A DNA stretch of 64,000 nucleotides from Hymenopellis radicata (taxonomy: Eukaryota; Basidiomycota; Agaricomycetes; Agaricales; Physalacriaceae): contig JADNRX010000088.1 of the NCBI GenBank assembly GCA_015501595.1, positions 62,001 to 126,000 on the forward strand, in the 5' to 3' direction. Below, piece after piece: positions 46,585-58,495 of the stretch (position 1 is the first letter of the stretch; each line of letters starts with the position of its first letter). Below the pieces are notes generated by a model that saw nothing but the letters and a program-made list of their open reading frames with translations, searched no databases and was not told where the DNA came from. A program made the position numbers and the translations under genes.

Positions 46585-47213
46585 CTATACATACCTCGCA
46601 TGTCGTGTTGTTTTGCTTTCGACGCTGCTTTGCAAATAGACCCTTTGAATTTACGAAGAAGACAATGCTTGAGTCTGCTACGACTAAGTCGAAAATAATG
46701 GCGAGAGCGGAGCCGGCGGAGATCCTTATGTACTCTAGAGCAGCGGATTCGGAAGCCCCATATATTGACCTTGCTTCCTGAGGCCAAGCAGGTCCTATTA
46801 GAACTCGTTGTTCTCTATCGATCTTACCGTTATGATTTGTGGGACCTATCTCTCAAGATCTAGCTGTTATGCCTCATTTTGCGCGCATGATCTGATGGCC
46901 AACTGGTTCATCTCACAGCCTTTTCAAAAGTCTTTTGTCTGCTTTAGGCCAGCGGGTCCGGATATCCTCGAGGCAGCCACGAGTGCCCGAGAACACGGAC
47001 TTTCCTTCTACGTTTTGAGAGCTGAACGGGTCCGAAATATGACTCTGTTCACGGTTGGGCACGTTTAGCTGAATTAGGTGCTACACGAGTCAATTGAGAA
47101 CATATGAAGTACAGGACCACACGAATATATACCCCCACGAAGCGGCGTGACTCACTCCGATTATTTCACCTCTCGATATCACAACTCTGAAGCTACGTGA
47201 GCTTGCGAACGGC
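46585..47213. other. Intergenic
   Basis: No gene recognised between the kinase-like gene and the 3' end of the minus-strand 47214 gene. Confidence 0.4.
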
Positions 47214-47574
47214 TAGCCACTAGCGTAAGTGTCAGATAAGGCAAGACAGCGTTCTGACGTAGTCCTTGAAATCGCAGTCTCAATGTCGCTGTTGTCGGAT
47301 GATGGCGAGGAACTGCTGGTTGAAGCCAATCGATCCTTGAATTTGGCAGAGAAGAACGAACGAAATAATCTGTGTATATGTGAAGGACACTCACCTATAG
47401 CTCGAGGTTGGGGACGTCGAAGAGCCAGAGAGAGGCTGATTGAGAGTGCTCTTAATCCAGACGAGCGTGTGGTCGGTGGCCTCGTCAACATCTTTATCAT
47501 TCCGGAGACGCGTGGTCAATGTAAAGATCCTCAGGCGGAACGGCTGCATCATTGTCGTAGGGGTAGGAGGTCAT
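47214..47574 (-). CDS. Small unidentified Ser-rich protein
   Basis: The ATG at 47574 gives MTSYPYDNDAAVPPEDLYID; one base too many near 47488 separates this from NDKDVDEATDHTLVWIKSTL and LSGSSTSPTSSYR. A 57-base intron (GTGAGT...CAAG) then leads to a Ser-rich tail (LASTSSSSPSSDNSD). About 105 residues. No family recognised. It is divergent from the PIG-L gene and shares its 5' region with a module duplicated at 51.2 kb. Confidence 0.4.
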
Positions 47575-47612
47575 GGCGGTAGAGAACAAGTTGACTGTAT
47601 GGTTATTAGTCA

Positions 47613-47715
47613 CTAGCGGAAACGAAAGAGCTTGGAAAGAGCATAGACTCGTCGGGGGCAAAGGTGGACAGTGATCATGGGGCAGTCAGAACTACAACAG
47701 AAGTATCCTGGGCAA
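47613..47715 (-). repeat. Duplicated promoter-like module, copy 1
   Basis: Read on the minus strand, this about 100-base block (from CCCAGGATACTTCTGTTGTAG through CTGACTGCCCCATGATCACT and CTTTCGTTTCCGCTA) closely matches 51188-51300 on the plus strand. In this orientation it points at the small 47574 gene; the PIG-L gene starts on its other side. Confidence 0.7.
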
Positions 47716-47767
47716 CGTTGGTACCGGTCATGGAGTGAGGCCTGGGAACATTCAGGGAACATTGCAC

Positions 47768-48709
47768 ATGATGCTCCCGACGTTGGTGGTCGCTCTGCTC
47801 CCAGCACTCGCAGCTGTTCTCTATCAGCCTACAGCAACTCAAAGCCCACTCAACAATGAGCTCACCTCCAAAGACATTGTTCTCTTCGTCACTGCGCACC
47901 CGGACGACGAATGCATGTTTTTCGCGCCAACGATTTTAGGCCTCCAGTCCATAGCTCAACCTCCAGACATCCACGTCTTGTCGTTGTCCTTTGGCAATGC
48001 GGACGGGCTCGGAGAAACGCGTCATAAAGAGTTCCAGAGCAGCTTGGACGTCCTCGGCATCCCCGAAGGCCACAAGCACATTCTTGACCACCCGTACGCG
48101 TCTTTTCCTCGACCTAGATGCCGCCTTACGATGCGTCAGAGAGTTGCAGGACAACATAACAGCCAAGTGGAATCCAGAAATTATATCCAACCTTGTCAGT
48201 TTCTATGTCAACCAGCACAATATCACCACCGTCAGCGAGTCCCAGCCTTGTCCAAATCCCAAGCTAACATTGACCAGATCCTTACCTTTGACCGCCGAGG
48301 TGTATCTGGTCATCTGAACCACAAATCCATCTTCCACGGAGTGCGGCGCTATGCCCAGTCGCGCACCGTGCCTCCCAAGCTCTACGCGTTGATTAGCGTC
48401 CCCACTCTGACCAAGTACACCAGCATCCTCGCGCCCGTGCAAGCAAACGTCGACTTGTACGGAATGCGCCTTTGGCGTCGAGTCGATACTGCTGCATTGC
48501 GCGTATTGCGCTCCTTGGGGATTGTGGAGGAAGAGAAGAAAATCGCTCTACCCAATCCGATGCCGGTATTTGTGTCCGGCGTCAACCAGTTTGTTACAGC
48601 TCACAAGGCAATGCGTGCCCACTGGAGCCAGATGGTGTGGTTCCGATGGTTTTATGTTTTGTTTTCGCGCTATTTGTGGGTGAACGAGTGGCAGGAGATT
48701 TTGAGCTGA
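47768..48709 (+). CDS. GPI12: PIG-L family N-acetylglucosaminyl-PI de-N-acetylase
   Basis: It catalyses the second step of GPI-anchor synthesis, removing the acetyl group from GlcNAc-PI on the cytosolic face of the ER. The ATG at 47768 gives MMLPTLVVALLPALAAVLY, a membrane anchor. The zinc motif AHPDDECMFF is followed by LSLSFGNADGLGETR; after a 47-base intron (GTACGC...CAG, near 48092-48138) comes DNITAKWNPEIISNLV, and after a second intron with a GCTAAC branch site comes the second motif LTFDRRGVSGHLNHKS. The C-terminal part (PVFVSGVNQFVTAHKAM ... WFYVLFSRYLWVNEW) is typical of the eukaryotic enzyme. About 280 residues, no breaks. Confidence 0.9.
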   Translation: MMLPTLVVALLPALAAVLYQPTATQSPLNNELTSKDIVLFVTAHPDDECMFFAPTILGLQSIAQPPDIHVLSLSFGNADGLGETRHKEFQSSLDVLGIPEGHKHILDHPYASFPRPRCRLTMRQRVAGQHNSQVESRNYIQPCQFLCQPAQYHHRQRVPALSKSQANIDQILTFDRRGVSGHLNHKSIFHGVRRYAQSRTVPPKLYALISVPTLTKYTSILAPVQANVDLYGMRLWRRVDTAALRVLRSLGIVEEEKKIALPNPMPVFVSGVNQFVTAHKAMRAHWSQMVWFRWFYVLFSRYLWVNEWQEILS

Positions 48710-49398
48710 GTCATTCGTAACATGGCTAAAATATGCCAGCTCTCACTGGCCTCTTTGTACTGACCTACTTGAGAAAATGGTATATGTATTGCAATATTGT
48801 ATGTATTGGTACAAACCGCGTCCAATTCAGCTTCCCCGTTGGCTCGCCGCTTAACGAGGCAATGACGGTCTCGTGATGTGTAGGACAGGAACATCTTCGC
48901 GCAAGCTCTCCAGCCACAAAGTAACGTTGTACTGAGCGAAGTTCCAAAGTTCAATTTGAATAATACTGTACATACAAAAATTCGATGGATGTACAAAAGT
49001 GATTGTCGCTTGAAAGCATTGTGCGAATGATATTCACACAATGCTTCCGAGCGAGTGTAACCCCCAGAGCCCATTTGCGTGGGTTGGGATCTGGGGGTTA
49101 CATTCGAATTGTCACCTGCGTTCCAGAATGACACTACCGTTTGGTACGCGACCAGTTGCATTATGGTTCGGCGGGAATATTCGGTGACGCCCCTCTCGTG
49201 TTACGATGAGCGTGGAAACTCCCAAGTTTCTCCACAGATAAACTGCGTCGAAATCCCTAGGAGACAATGGTCGCCACACGGTGCGGCCCCAGATGCCCAA
49301 TATGCTTCCTCGGTCTTCAAGCAAGTGTAAACATCCCCGGTACCCAAAACACTAGTCTCGCACCATGAGTCCTCCTCCCCGATCCACCGTCAGACCTC
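48710..49398. other. Intergenic with a 13-bp perfect inverted repeat
   Basis: No gene recognised. A perfect inverted repeat, TGTAACCCCCAGA at 49056-49068 and its complement at 49090-49102, spaces a 21-base loop. Confidence 0.5.
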
Positions 49399-49914
49399 CT
49401 ACTGCCCAGCCTGAGCCGCCAGATGACGACAGTGCCAGACTGCGAACTCGGAAAGTGTGCATTGAGGAAGAGGTGGCCGACGTTTCCCCTCCAGAATATC
49501 GAGCGTGAGCTGACGTTGATTCAAGATGTATTCTTCATCTCGGACCTCCTCCTCAACGACACACTGCGCGGTGGATAGAGTAACACCGGCCACCTGTGGG
49601 CGTCTGCCCTCCAGAATATCGAGCGTGAGCTGACGTTGATTCAGGACGTATTCTTGATCTGGGACCTCCTCCTCAACGACAAACGCGGTGGATAGAGTGA
49701 CACCAGCTTGTGGGCGTCTGCCCTCCAAAATATCGAGTGTTAACTGACGTTCCTTCGCGACGTGTTTTTGCTCTCGGACGATCTCTTTAAGAGTGCTGAT
49801 CATCTTCGTCACCCTCCTTCCTACCCAACTCTGCTCAATGTGTCGTCCGTAACGTCCCTGGAGGGTGCGGCGACGTTTAAGGTCGCCAGTAAGATTGTCG
49901 TTAGATGAGATCAT
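49399..49914 (-). CDS. Tandem-repeat protein, about 40-residue units
   Basis: A single uninterrupted frame of 171 residues from ATG 49914. After a basic start (DLKRRRTLQGRYGRHIEQSW) and a possible helix (MISTLKEIVREQKHVAK), a unit RQLTLDILEGRRPQ...GVTLSTA.VVEEEV.D.EY.LNQ occurs nearly three times. At DNA level the units are about 114-120 bases (49489-49607, 49608-49721, and a partial unit beyond). The repeats are slightly different, so they are not a trivial recent duplication. No family recognised; it may be a coiled-coil or surface repeat, or a decaying frame of another gene. Confidence 0.45.
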   Translation of the reverse strand: MISSNDNLTGDLKRRRTLQGRYGRHIEQSWVGRRVTKMISTLKEIVREQKHVAKERQLTLDILEGRRPQAGVTLSTAFVVEEEVPDQEYVLNQRQLTLDILEGRRPQVAGVTLSTAQCVVEEEVRDEEYILNQRQLTLDILEGKRRPPLPQCTLSEFAVWHCRHLAAQAGQ

Positions 49915-49990
49915 GGTGATGTGAAGAGTGGATGTGTGAGTAGTTGATAGAGTAATAATTGAAGGGAAAGGAGCTATTCAGCATACGTAC

Positions 49991-50500
49991 TTATAGGTCG
50001 TGAAGAGGGGCCACATTCTCAGAATGATCGCTCAGTGAGAGACACGGCCAAGTCTCAGTAGCCCGAATCAACGATCGAGATGCGTTGATGTTTCGGTTCC
50101 AGTCGCCCCGCGGACCGTCGAGAAGGGCAAGGTTACATAGGGAAACCATGCGTCGAGGACCGCAGTGACGTATTTGAGACCTGGAGCTGCGATTCGTTTG
50201 GCTGAGCTTCGGTGTACGATTCCAGGGTGTAGTAGTCGCTGGGTACCGAATAATTATTGAAACATCGCGCAAGTTGACATCGGCGACCTACCAAGACATG
50301 GTATCGGCTGCTCAGCAGCGTTTGAGCAAAAGGCACAGCTGCGAGGCGCATCGTGGCGGCGTCGAGCCTTGCTGACGCGGTCGAATTGAGCAAGCGTGTA
50401 CACTCGCTTCCGAATGATTTCGAGGCCCGTGTGGCCGAGCTCGCGATCATAAAGGAAGTCCGTGGCATAGGCCAAGGGCGTCAAACCGCAGACTTAAGAG
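49991..50500 (-). pseudogene. Duplicated fragment, possibly ankyrin-like, copy 1
   Basis: Minus-strand frame with GLTPLAYATDFLYDRELGHTG (ankyrin-like) leading into AQFDRVSKARRRHDAPRS, then a candidate intron. The part 50140-50393 is duplicated in inverted position at 63185-63435. No complete gene can be built. Confidence 0.4.
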
Positions 50501-51187
50501 ATGTTGTTCAAAGGGTGGCATTCCAGCTTCCATACTAGGAAGGCTTTAGATCTCATAGTAGCACCTCTGCTGTGTTCGTCCCAAACAAAGGCTCGGCGCT
50601 CAACTATAGGTTCCTTCTTTTCTCTATACGTGTGTTTATGAGTGTTTAAGTCTTCGGTGAGATGAAAACAATCAGCGTACCAGATAGGTGCCACCAAGGA
50701 TTAGCCTGACAAGCCGAGGAGCTTTGTAAGTTCAGGCGGCCAAAAGGACAACTGAGCTTGCACATCGAATACAAAGAATTTTGAATCAAATGAATTTTGC
50801 TCCCTCATATTAGTACAAGCGATGTGGTAGGGAAGTGGTCGTGCGTGTGCAAGGCGGACAAGGAGAGGGTGGAAACCTCAAACAAAATCAGTGGATATGA
50901 CTCCAGCGGTGTAAAGAGCCAGGTATTCAGAGTAGTTGGCAGAGAAGGACACTTGCTAGATGAAACGGCAGTCCCGCGATGAGGGTTCTGCTTGAGCCTT
51001 GCAGAAAAGGAGAAGCTGCAAACGTCTTGACAGTGGACAGATTAAAACTAGATAGAGGAGGAGATTTAGCCGGAGAGATCCTAGCGCGCGATTTGGATGC
51101 TTTGGAAGTAGGTGACACGCACGAAGAGAAGGAAGGTGGTCGATCGGGCCAGGGTAGGCACATCTACCCAGTGCAGGCTCAGTGTAG
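50501..51187. other. Intergenic upstream of the fucosidase
   Basis: No gene recognised. Confidence 0.35.
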
Positions 51188-51300
51188 CCTCTTGCCCAGG
51201 ATACTTCTGTTGTAGTCCGACCATTGCCCTCTGACTGCCCCATGATCACTGTCCACCTTTGCCCTCGGCGGGTTTATGCTTTCCAAGCTCTTTCGTTTCC
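51188..51300 (+). repeat. Duplicated promoter-like module, copy 2
   Basis: Plus-strand match of 47613-47715 (minus). It ends about 130 bases upstream of the fucosidase ATG at 51430, so it probably serves as part of that promoter. Confidence 0.7.
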
Positions 51301-51429
51301 GCTAATAAAGGGTCTTTCTTCCTTATCTAGCGGCCCGCGCGGATCCGTACGCGTCTTCCAAACGACCGATAACTGTTATGTTTATAACCGATGTGCCCTT
51401 GGCCGATTCTTGTGGAGTCTCTCGCGAGC

Positions 51430-54400
51430 ATGCATCTCGAGACCCTTCTCCTTCAGGCGGTCGCTGCCAGCGCGCTGCAGACCTCTGTTGATCTCAGTTC
51501 TTTTGTGAATAACAAAGCTGCTGCAATCGAAGGAACCTTGGCTAGCTTCGACGGACACAATGGGTCGTACCCTGCAGAATATCTTCCGACTGGTACACTA
51601 GTCGACGATGCAATTTCTGTACGCGATGATTCCTCCACTGTTCGTTGTCTCAATGTCTGACACCTTCCGCAAGTATACCCTACCCAATTTCACCGACATG
51701 TCAGTGTACGACAATATCAACTGCAGCGGCCAGACGATCAACCTGCCGCCTGGAAAATATCACTCCTTCAACTTTCTTGGCGCGACGGATGGAATTGGAT
51801 ATGTGAACGGAGAGTTCACCGCGTTATACGACGACAACACCACTGAACCTCTTGGCTTCGTCGTCGCACCATGGTGGCTAAAGAACCCGTCAAATGGGTA
51901 CGTTACGCGCTGTCCACCTTGACAAGACTGACCATTGCCAGCCCCATCACTGCGCCCTTCCTCAACATGGGCCTGTCGAACGGCACGACCTTCAGAAATT
52001 GTTCGTTCCCTCCTGCCTAGCCGTGCCGTCCTCACAACTCGTCCCAGATAACATTACGCGAATGTTCACGTTCCAGCATCACCTGGATAACTCAAAGACA
52101 CTCACCGGACTCATATTGCCCACGTTAGTTCATTCTCCTTCTCGTGGAACGGTCTGCTGATGACTGGCTGATGATCACCAGCGAAACTGGGAGCTCGCAG
52201 CTGACCGGGGTCATTAGCATCCACGTCTTCGCGATGACCCTTGTATCGGCCGATGTGCCCGTGACCGTTGACGCGCCTGTTCTTGATATCCAAAATGTGC
52301 GAAGCACGACAAAGTACGCTGTGGTTATTGAGAATTATTCTCCATTGCGTTGATGCCTTGCAGATTCCGTATGGTCGACGATGTCCTCGTTCAATTGTAC
52401 GAAGTGACACTTAACAACTTTGCACCGACAACCGCGGGTGCGGAGGCTTGGATTACGAGTAATACGTCCATCACCCTTGAGTCTGCGTCGTTGAAGACGG
52501 TTATCCCTGGAAGCGTGCAGCGTCTACGGGGCGGAGACCAAGTACGCATTGTTGTTGGGGTTGTGAGTGAGGACTGTGTGGAAGAGGGCACACCGATCTC
52601 CGATGTCCAAGTCCTCATTGACGGTGAACCTGTTGGGAAGACCTGGGATGCTATCGCTGGGATACCGGACTACTATGTCGGGGACGACAGTTTGATGACG
52701 CACGAAAGCGCAGAGTGGTTTGATAACGCCAAGTTTGGGTTATTCGTACACTGGGGTATGCTTTTCCTTCTTCCCTTTCGATCGTAGTTCTGGTGCTGAT
52801 AGGTGTTGCAGGCATCTATTCTGTGCCTGCTTGGACAGTATCTGGGACACAATACGCGGAATGGTATTGGTACTGGCAGCACAACCCTGCGAACGAGTCT
52901 TCTGCTGTATGGACCCACCATAAGGAGCTCTATGGCGAGGACTTCCTCTATGATGACTTCTTCTCGGACTTCACTGCCGACAAGTTCGATGCTACGGAAT
53001 TTGTTCAGTTTGTGGCGGACATTGGCGCGAAATATTATGTACGGCGCGCTACCTGAATCTCTTGAGTGACGTACCTATGTGTTTATATGAAGGTCATTAC
53101 CACCAAGCATCACGACGGTTTTGCGCTTTTCGACACAGGCAATTCTTCGAATAGGAACTCGTTGATTTATGGTCCTCAGTAAGTAGCTTTCTTCTTTCTC
53201 CTCTTCTTAGGGTGCTGATCAGAAGGCAGACGCGATCTCGTCGGAGAAATCATCAATGCTACCAAGGAGTCTCAGCCTCAACTTCGCTCTGGATTGTATT
53301 TCTCTGTTCCCGAATGGTTTAATCCTGCTTTTGCCAAGTACGGGCATGCCGGTGGAGGCGACGACCTGTATCACCGACGAGGAGCGGAAGGCACGGTATG
53401 TATCTCACGTCTAGGAAGAACATCCTTCCGGACCTTCATTCTGTAGCCCGGCTATGACATTCTTCAACGGACAGGATTCGCGGGAGGATTGGCACAGTGC
53501 GCCGGTCTTCTTTCTTGGGATCCCCATTATTTAGATTTCTTTCCAGGAACGCATACAATTCAAGCGAATACGAGCCGTATACCGGCTACATCGAGAAGGA
53601 GGACTTCGTTCAGGATATCATGAAGCCTCAGATGGAAACGCTCTTCTATCAGTACTCGACCGATATCCTTTGGTGCGACGTCGGTGGAGACTCTGCTTTC
53701 CCTGAAATAGGTGCGCGGATTGTTTGAAGTGCTCTTGTTGTCTCTGACGTGTTCAATAGCCTCTACTTGGTTCAACTGGGCCAAGGCGAATGGGCGACAG
53801 GTTCTAGCTAATGCTCGATGTGGTGCAAACTATTCCGACTTTGATGTAAGCCTTTCAAGTTGCTGTTGTACATTGTCTCTGCGTTCTGACGATTCTTCTT
53901 CAGAATCCTGAATATTCTGCCACAAGTCATCTTAGTAGGTTATCTCGCTGCCAATGAGCGTACTTAGAGACTTACCAACGTTCATTCATTCAGAGATGCG
54001 CAAATGGGAAAGCAGCGAAGGCTCAGATCCCTACTCGTACGGATACAATCAAGATACGCCCGACGAGAATTACCGCAACGCGACATACATTCTCCAATCG
54101 TTGGTGGACATCGTTTCGAAGAATGGCAACTACCTTATTGATGTCGGCCCAACGGCCAACGGAACCATCGTGCCGCCTTCACGCTCGTCCTTGCTAAAAG
54201 TCGGAAAGTGGCTTGGGTTTGCGTAAGTCTTTAGTCTCCAGCTACTTTCAGGACTCTCTGCTGATGCTCTCATTAGCGGTGATGCTATCTACGACACGCA
54301 GTACTGGTATGTCGCTGCTGAAGAGGGAGACTTGCGCTTCGTGAGTGCCTCGCTACATCTGTGTACTCATCATATTCTGACCGACGAACTGTAGACGACC

Positions 54401-54631
54401 AAACCGGACGCATTCTACATCACTTCGCTCGCATACCCAATGAATGGGACTATCCGTTCTACGTCACCGCTACCTCTGAAAGAAGGCGATGTGGCAACGT
54501 TCTTGGGACCCAACAATACGCAAAAGGCATTGCCCTGGACGTGGAATGATGGCGTCTTCGAGTTGTATGCCGATGAGGGGGAGCTGAAGGGCGTGGAGGA
54601 CGCCTGGGCTTTCAAAATAACTTACGTCTGA
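51430..54631 (+). CDS. Secreted GH29 alpha-L-fucosidase
   Basis: GH29 enzymes remove alpha-linked L-fucose from glycans such as xyloglucan. The ATG at 51430 gives MHLETLLLQAVAASAL, a signal peptide. Exon 1 ends at 51618, exon 2 is 51674-51897, exon 3 starts at 51942, and at least ten more short introns follow. An N-terminal beta-rich region of about 350 residues (SFNFLGATDGIGYVNG, FVVAPWWLKNPSNG) precedes the catalytic barrel: WFDNAKFGLFVHWG, YSVPAWTVSGTQYAEWYWYW, YYVITTKHHDGFALFD, SGLYFSVPEWFNP and DILWCDVGGDS, where the Asp of WCD is the expected nucleophile. NGNYLIDVGPTANG, a GH29 signature, comes late, then a C-terminal beta domain. Joins around 53400-53545 are the least certain. Confidence 0.88.
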
Positions 54632-55936
54632 ATAGGATAGCTTGAATACCAAGAATAGGACGAGCGCTACGCCCAACGTTCGATAGTGCTTCCATCATGT
54701 CATAGTGCGGCATTGAGAAGGGAGTGTGCTGCTTGACATGAATCATTCGCCGTGGAAGTCGGTTCGTACGAAGGCTCTTACTGAAGATCTGAAAGGTGTC
54801 TGTGCCTCAAAGTATACGATGTTCTCGTGCAGAAGTGGAGTGTGAGATTGAGACTGAGGCTGAGAGTGGTCTCAGTACGAAGATAAGACGAACATTGAGG
54901 TAAAAATATCTGGAACGCTAAACACAATAACTGTGGCAATTGATACTACATATGACAACAATGGCACTACTCTCCGAGAAGAGCAAAGGATTCCAAAAAT
55001 TTGAGTTTGACACACCGACGTTGAGGTCAACATCGGCGGCCGACCAATAGTCGACCCCGTCGATGTGCCCCACAACATGCAGACGTCGTCCAGAGACGAT
55101 CATCACGCGCCGTGCGAACCCTCCACTGCGCTCAAGGCTTCCCCTCTTCGGCCCTTCCCGGAAGATCTTTTCTCGTGGAGACAAAGATGATCGTGCGATG
55201 CACATGCAGATGCAGATACGGCCCATGCGTAGGGTGCCAGATATCAAATCGAAGTAAAGGACGCGCGTGAATGACGCCGACGTCGCTGAAGTAAGGTCGG
55301 TGCAGGTACCTCGGAAGGCCGAAGCCCCAACACAGCTTCAGTTCGTATGTTCAGACACCGCCGCGAGACAGTGCTGGCGTCCTAAGACACATTGGCGCGG
55401 AGGGTCTCCGGGGACACCGTCGACGCTGTCCCGCCATGGTCCTCATATCATGGGACACGCAGGACAAGCAACCTAGCCCTATTCGCGAAGGAGGACGCTT
55501 TGAAAACAAAGGCCTGTGCGTAGCGAACGTTGTGGGGAAGGGCAAGAAGCGATAGAGAAGAAAATGGAAGTCGTGGGGTTTATATAGATTCCCTGTATTT
55601 GGTACTGCTTGGTCCTGTGGCGTATGGTGTTAGACCCAATGAGTACACATAGAGCCCTTTTGTCCAGGAGAAATGGATTAGTCGTCTCAGCTGTACAGTT
55701 CATATTTTCAGTTCATATTTTCGTTCTGTAGGACAACGTTGATGGAGGTTTGATGGAGGCTTCTGAACTTGAACGGAAAATCGGAACATCGGGCCGTTTA
55801 ATTTTCGATCGTCCGCCGCGTGACGTCACACCTATAGCTTTGCTTAAACCCTCGACAGGCAAATATGTCAAGGAGAGGCAGCCTCACCGTCCGTCCCAAG
55901 AAGGCTTTACTGTCTACAAGGTCATATATCGACCAG
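54632..55936. other. Intergenic, possible coding remnant
   Basis: A minus-strand frame near 55150-54960 (RRVMIVSGRRLHVVGHIDGV) looks coding-like but has no recognisable start, splice pattern or family. Nothing else seen. Confidence 0.3.
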
Positions 55937-57155
55937 ATGGACGGTGGTCTAACCTCCGTACAAGGTAAGCTCACCGCGAATTTTACTTGACGACAGCAAG
56001 TTCACGAACTTCACACCCTTCAGGAGCCCAGGAAATCATTTCTATGATTACCTCTCGACGCCTTGTTACGAAGCTCATACTTGGACACAATCAGCTGGGA
56101 GATGCCGGCTGTATCGTCCTATTCCGTTTCCTCTCCTCTGCTATTGGACGAAAGTATCGGATCACAGAGATCAGTTTAAATTCCAACGAAATCAGCGATG
56201 AAGGCCTTCTGGCGATATCTGAGCATCTCAGGAACGATGTCTATCTTAAAGAGTTCTTCTTGCAGAACGTAAGTCGATCTTTTAGAGATCTACACCGAAT
56301 GCCAGACGAATTCATGGTCCTTCAGAATAGATTAACAGGCGACGATACCGTTATTCAAACTTTCGCTTCATGTTTAAACACATCTCAGCTCGAGATATTG
56401 TCTCTGACCACGAACAGCATGCTTTCGGACCCATTTTCCACATCCTTTTTTCCTACTCTCAACTCGGATTCCCTCCAAGAGCTGCACATATCCTCTACTG
56501 GGATAACGCAGCGATCCCTCGCACCTATCATTGAATATATATCCTCTGGAAGATGCCGTTTGCATACGCTCAAATGCAATGGTAACAGCTTTGGGCTCCG
56601 TGGCGTTTCCACATTGGTGAAGGCCATTGACACTGGAAATTACTCCCTCGTCAACGTCGAGCTATTTTCGAATCATTCTGCTACCCCGATGACGTGGACG
56701 ATGAAGATATCCCTGACTGGAAGACTACCGAAAGTCTACTGGGACGAGTGCTCGGGAGGAACATCTACCTGAGACAGCAGACTGCAAAGGAAGCCTTACA
56801 GCTCCTGCGCCATTCTCGTCCGGCAATCCTCCATCCTTCGTCACGTTTCCCCATCGAGGTTCAACTTTACATACTATCATTCTTGGCCCCAAGTTTATCT
56901 GAGGCGCAGCGTCTTAACATCTATAAATATGCATCTACGCCAAAGACGCTTCCGAATCTTCTTCCGACCCTTCAGAGCTACGACGGTCCAGTTTGCGTTC
57001 CGGATCCGCTCAATATGGGGCTCAGTGTATGGGAGATACATAGGACCGGGGGGTGTACATCATGTTCAGGAAGCCTAGTGTGTCACAGAGACCAGGAGCG
57101 CCAGAAGTGGTTGAGCATAGTTCGATGCTCATTTTTCGATCCTGGCTACCCATAG
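55937..57155 (+). CDS. RNI-type leucine-rich-repeat protein, one frame break
   Basis: Exon 1 55937-55964 (MDGGLTSVQ), exon 2 56024-56268, exon 3 56326-57155. The LRR part reads VTKLILGHNQLGDAGCIVLF, ITEISLNSNEISDEGLLAI, LKEFFLQNN.LTGD, LEILSLTTN, LQELHISSTGI and LHTLKCNGNSFGLRG, a ribonuclease-inhibitor-like array. The C-terminal part (RFPIEVQLYILSFLAPSLSEAQR ... CVPDPLNM) contains an F-box-like helix group; the whole arrangement matches a conserved Agaricomycete family. The frame changes by one base at about 56670-56685 between VELFSN and YPDDVDDEDIPDW. Likely a protein-interaction scaffold or ubiquitin-ligase adaptor; this is inference. Confidence 0.75.
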
Positions 57156-58495
57156 GAACGCATCTGTTGGCTTTTCATTTGGGACTTGAATTAGTAATAT
57201 ATTTTTACTTTAGAACCCGAACGTCAGCTCATCCTTTCCTTCTTCAGACTTCGCGAGTAGTGTCCAATCATGAATTTGCATCACCCGTCTCGTATGATAT
57301 CGAAGACACGACCTTCGCTGGTTTCTTGTGCCGGTAAGATACAATACGACACTCGACGATTGAAACCGGCTTTGATCCGCATCAGGACCTCTGCATCCGC
57401 CCATGCAACGTTCTGCTGGCACTGTATATCGCTCATAGTCCTCAAGGTTATAGCCGTTATCGATTGCGCAATGTAAGAAGACCTTGAGTATCCTCGACCG
57501 AACTCTGTGCCAATCATGGTCTGTTCGTCAGCCGCGTATTTTTGTCGCCTACACCTGTGACCAATAGGAGAACAAGACCTTCAAAACACTCTCATCCTCG
57601 TATCTCCGTACCTTTGGTGCAGTGTTTACTCCGAAAAGGAGAGGACTAGGGACAACTATCCTGATTATCCGTGATGGTCAGGACCTAGCGAGCCCGGTTT
57701 GATGTCTCATGTTTACTGCATTCGTCAGAGAGCCCTCACACTTCTCCATCGCTGTGTGCTCCTTCGCACCTTTCCGAGAATTATCGTTCCACGTATCGAC
57801 AATCCGCGCTTGTCCGATCAACAATGCGGCGTCCAATCGACACTTCCACTTGGTACCAACGCCACCCGGAGGTTTCGAGACGCCATTAGTATGTCATCTG
57901 ATTTTCTGGAGACAACGCCTTGCATATTCATGCAACAGTTGGTCCCACTCATTGATTTCACGTAATTTCGACTCGCATGGCTCCCTTGAAGTTCTACCGC
58001 CGGTTCAACAGACTTGGAAAGTAAGGCCTTATCGATTTCCTTTAACTGTACGCCGTCTTCCGTTCGACTTGATCTTGATTCTAATGTTTAGGAACTCGTG
58101 GCGCAGGTGGCGCGCCACCTTTAGATTTAATGAACTGAGGATTCGTCATTTCTATATCGTTCAAGGAAAACATTATCCGAGATGTCGTGGTCCGTGGATG
58201 AGGATCCTCGAGGCTTGAGGATCCTTCATTTCAAAAGAACTGAAATTACGCATGGGTCCAGCGAACTTGCGATCACCAAGAGGACCTCAGGTTTGATGTA
58301 GACGGAACCTTACGGTCCGTTCGTGGACTGCTTGGATTCGGTTGGCTGATAGAAAGTAACGAGGCGAGGTTTCTCGTAACGCATTATGGTTAAGAACCGT
58401 TCTTGCCAGCCGCTTTTCGTAAACAAGTCAATGGAAAGTATGATAAGCAGTCCCGGCTCGTCTACACTGGATCGAAAGGACTCATACATGATACA
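57156..58495. other. Intergenic with possible degraded coding sequence
   Basis: Plus-strand frames between 57700 and 58220 are open for up to 169 codons but show no recognisable motif. A short palindromic repeat of GAGGATCCT occurs near 58196-58225. Confidence 0.3.
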
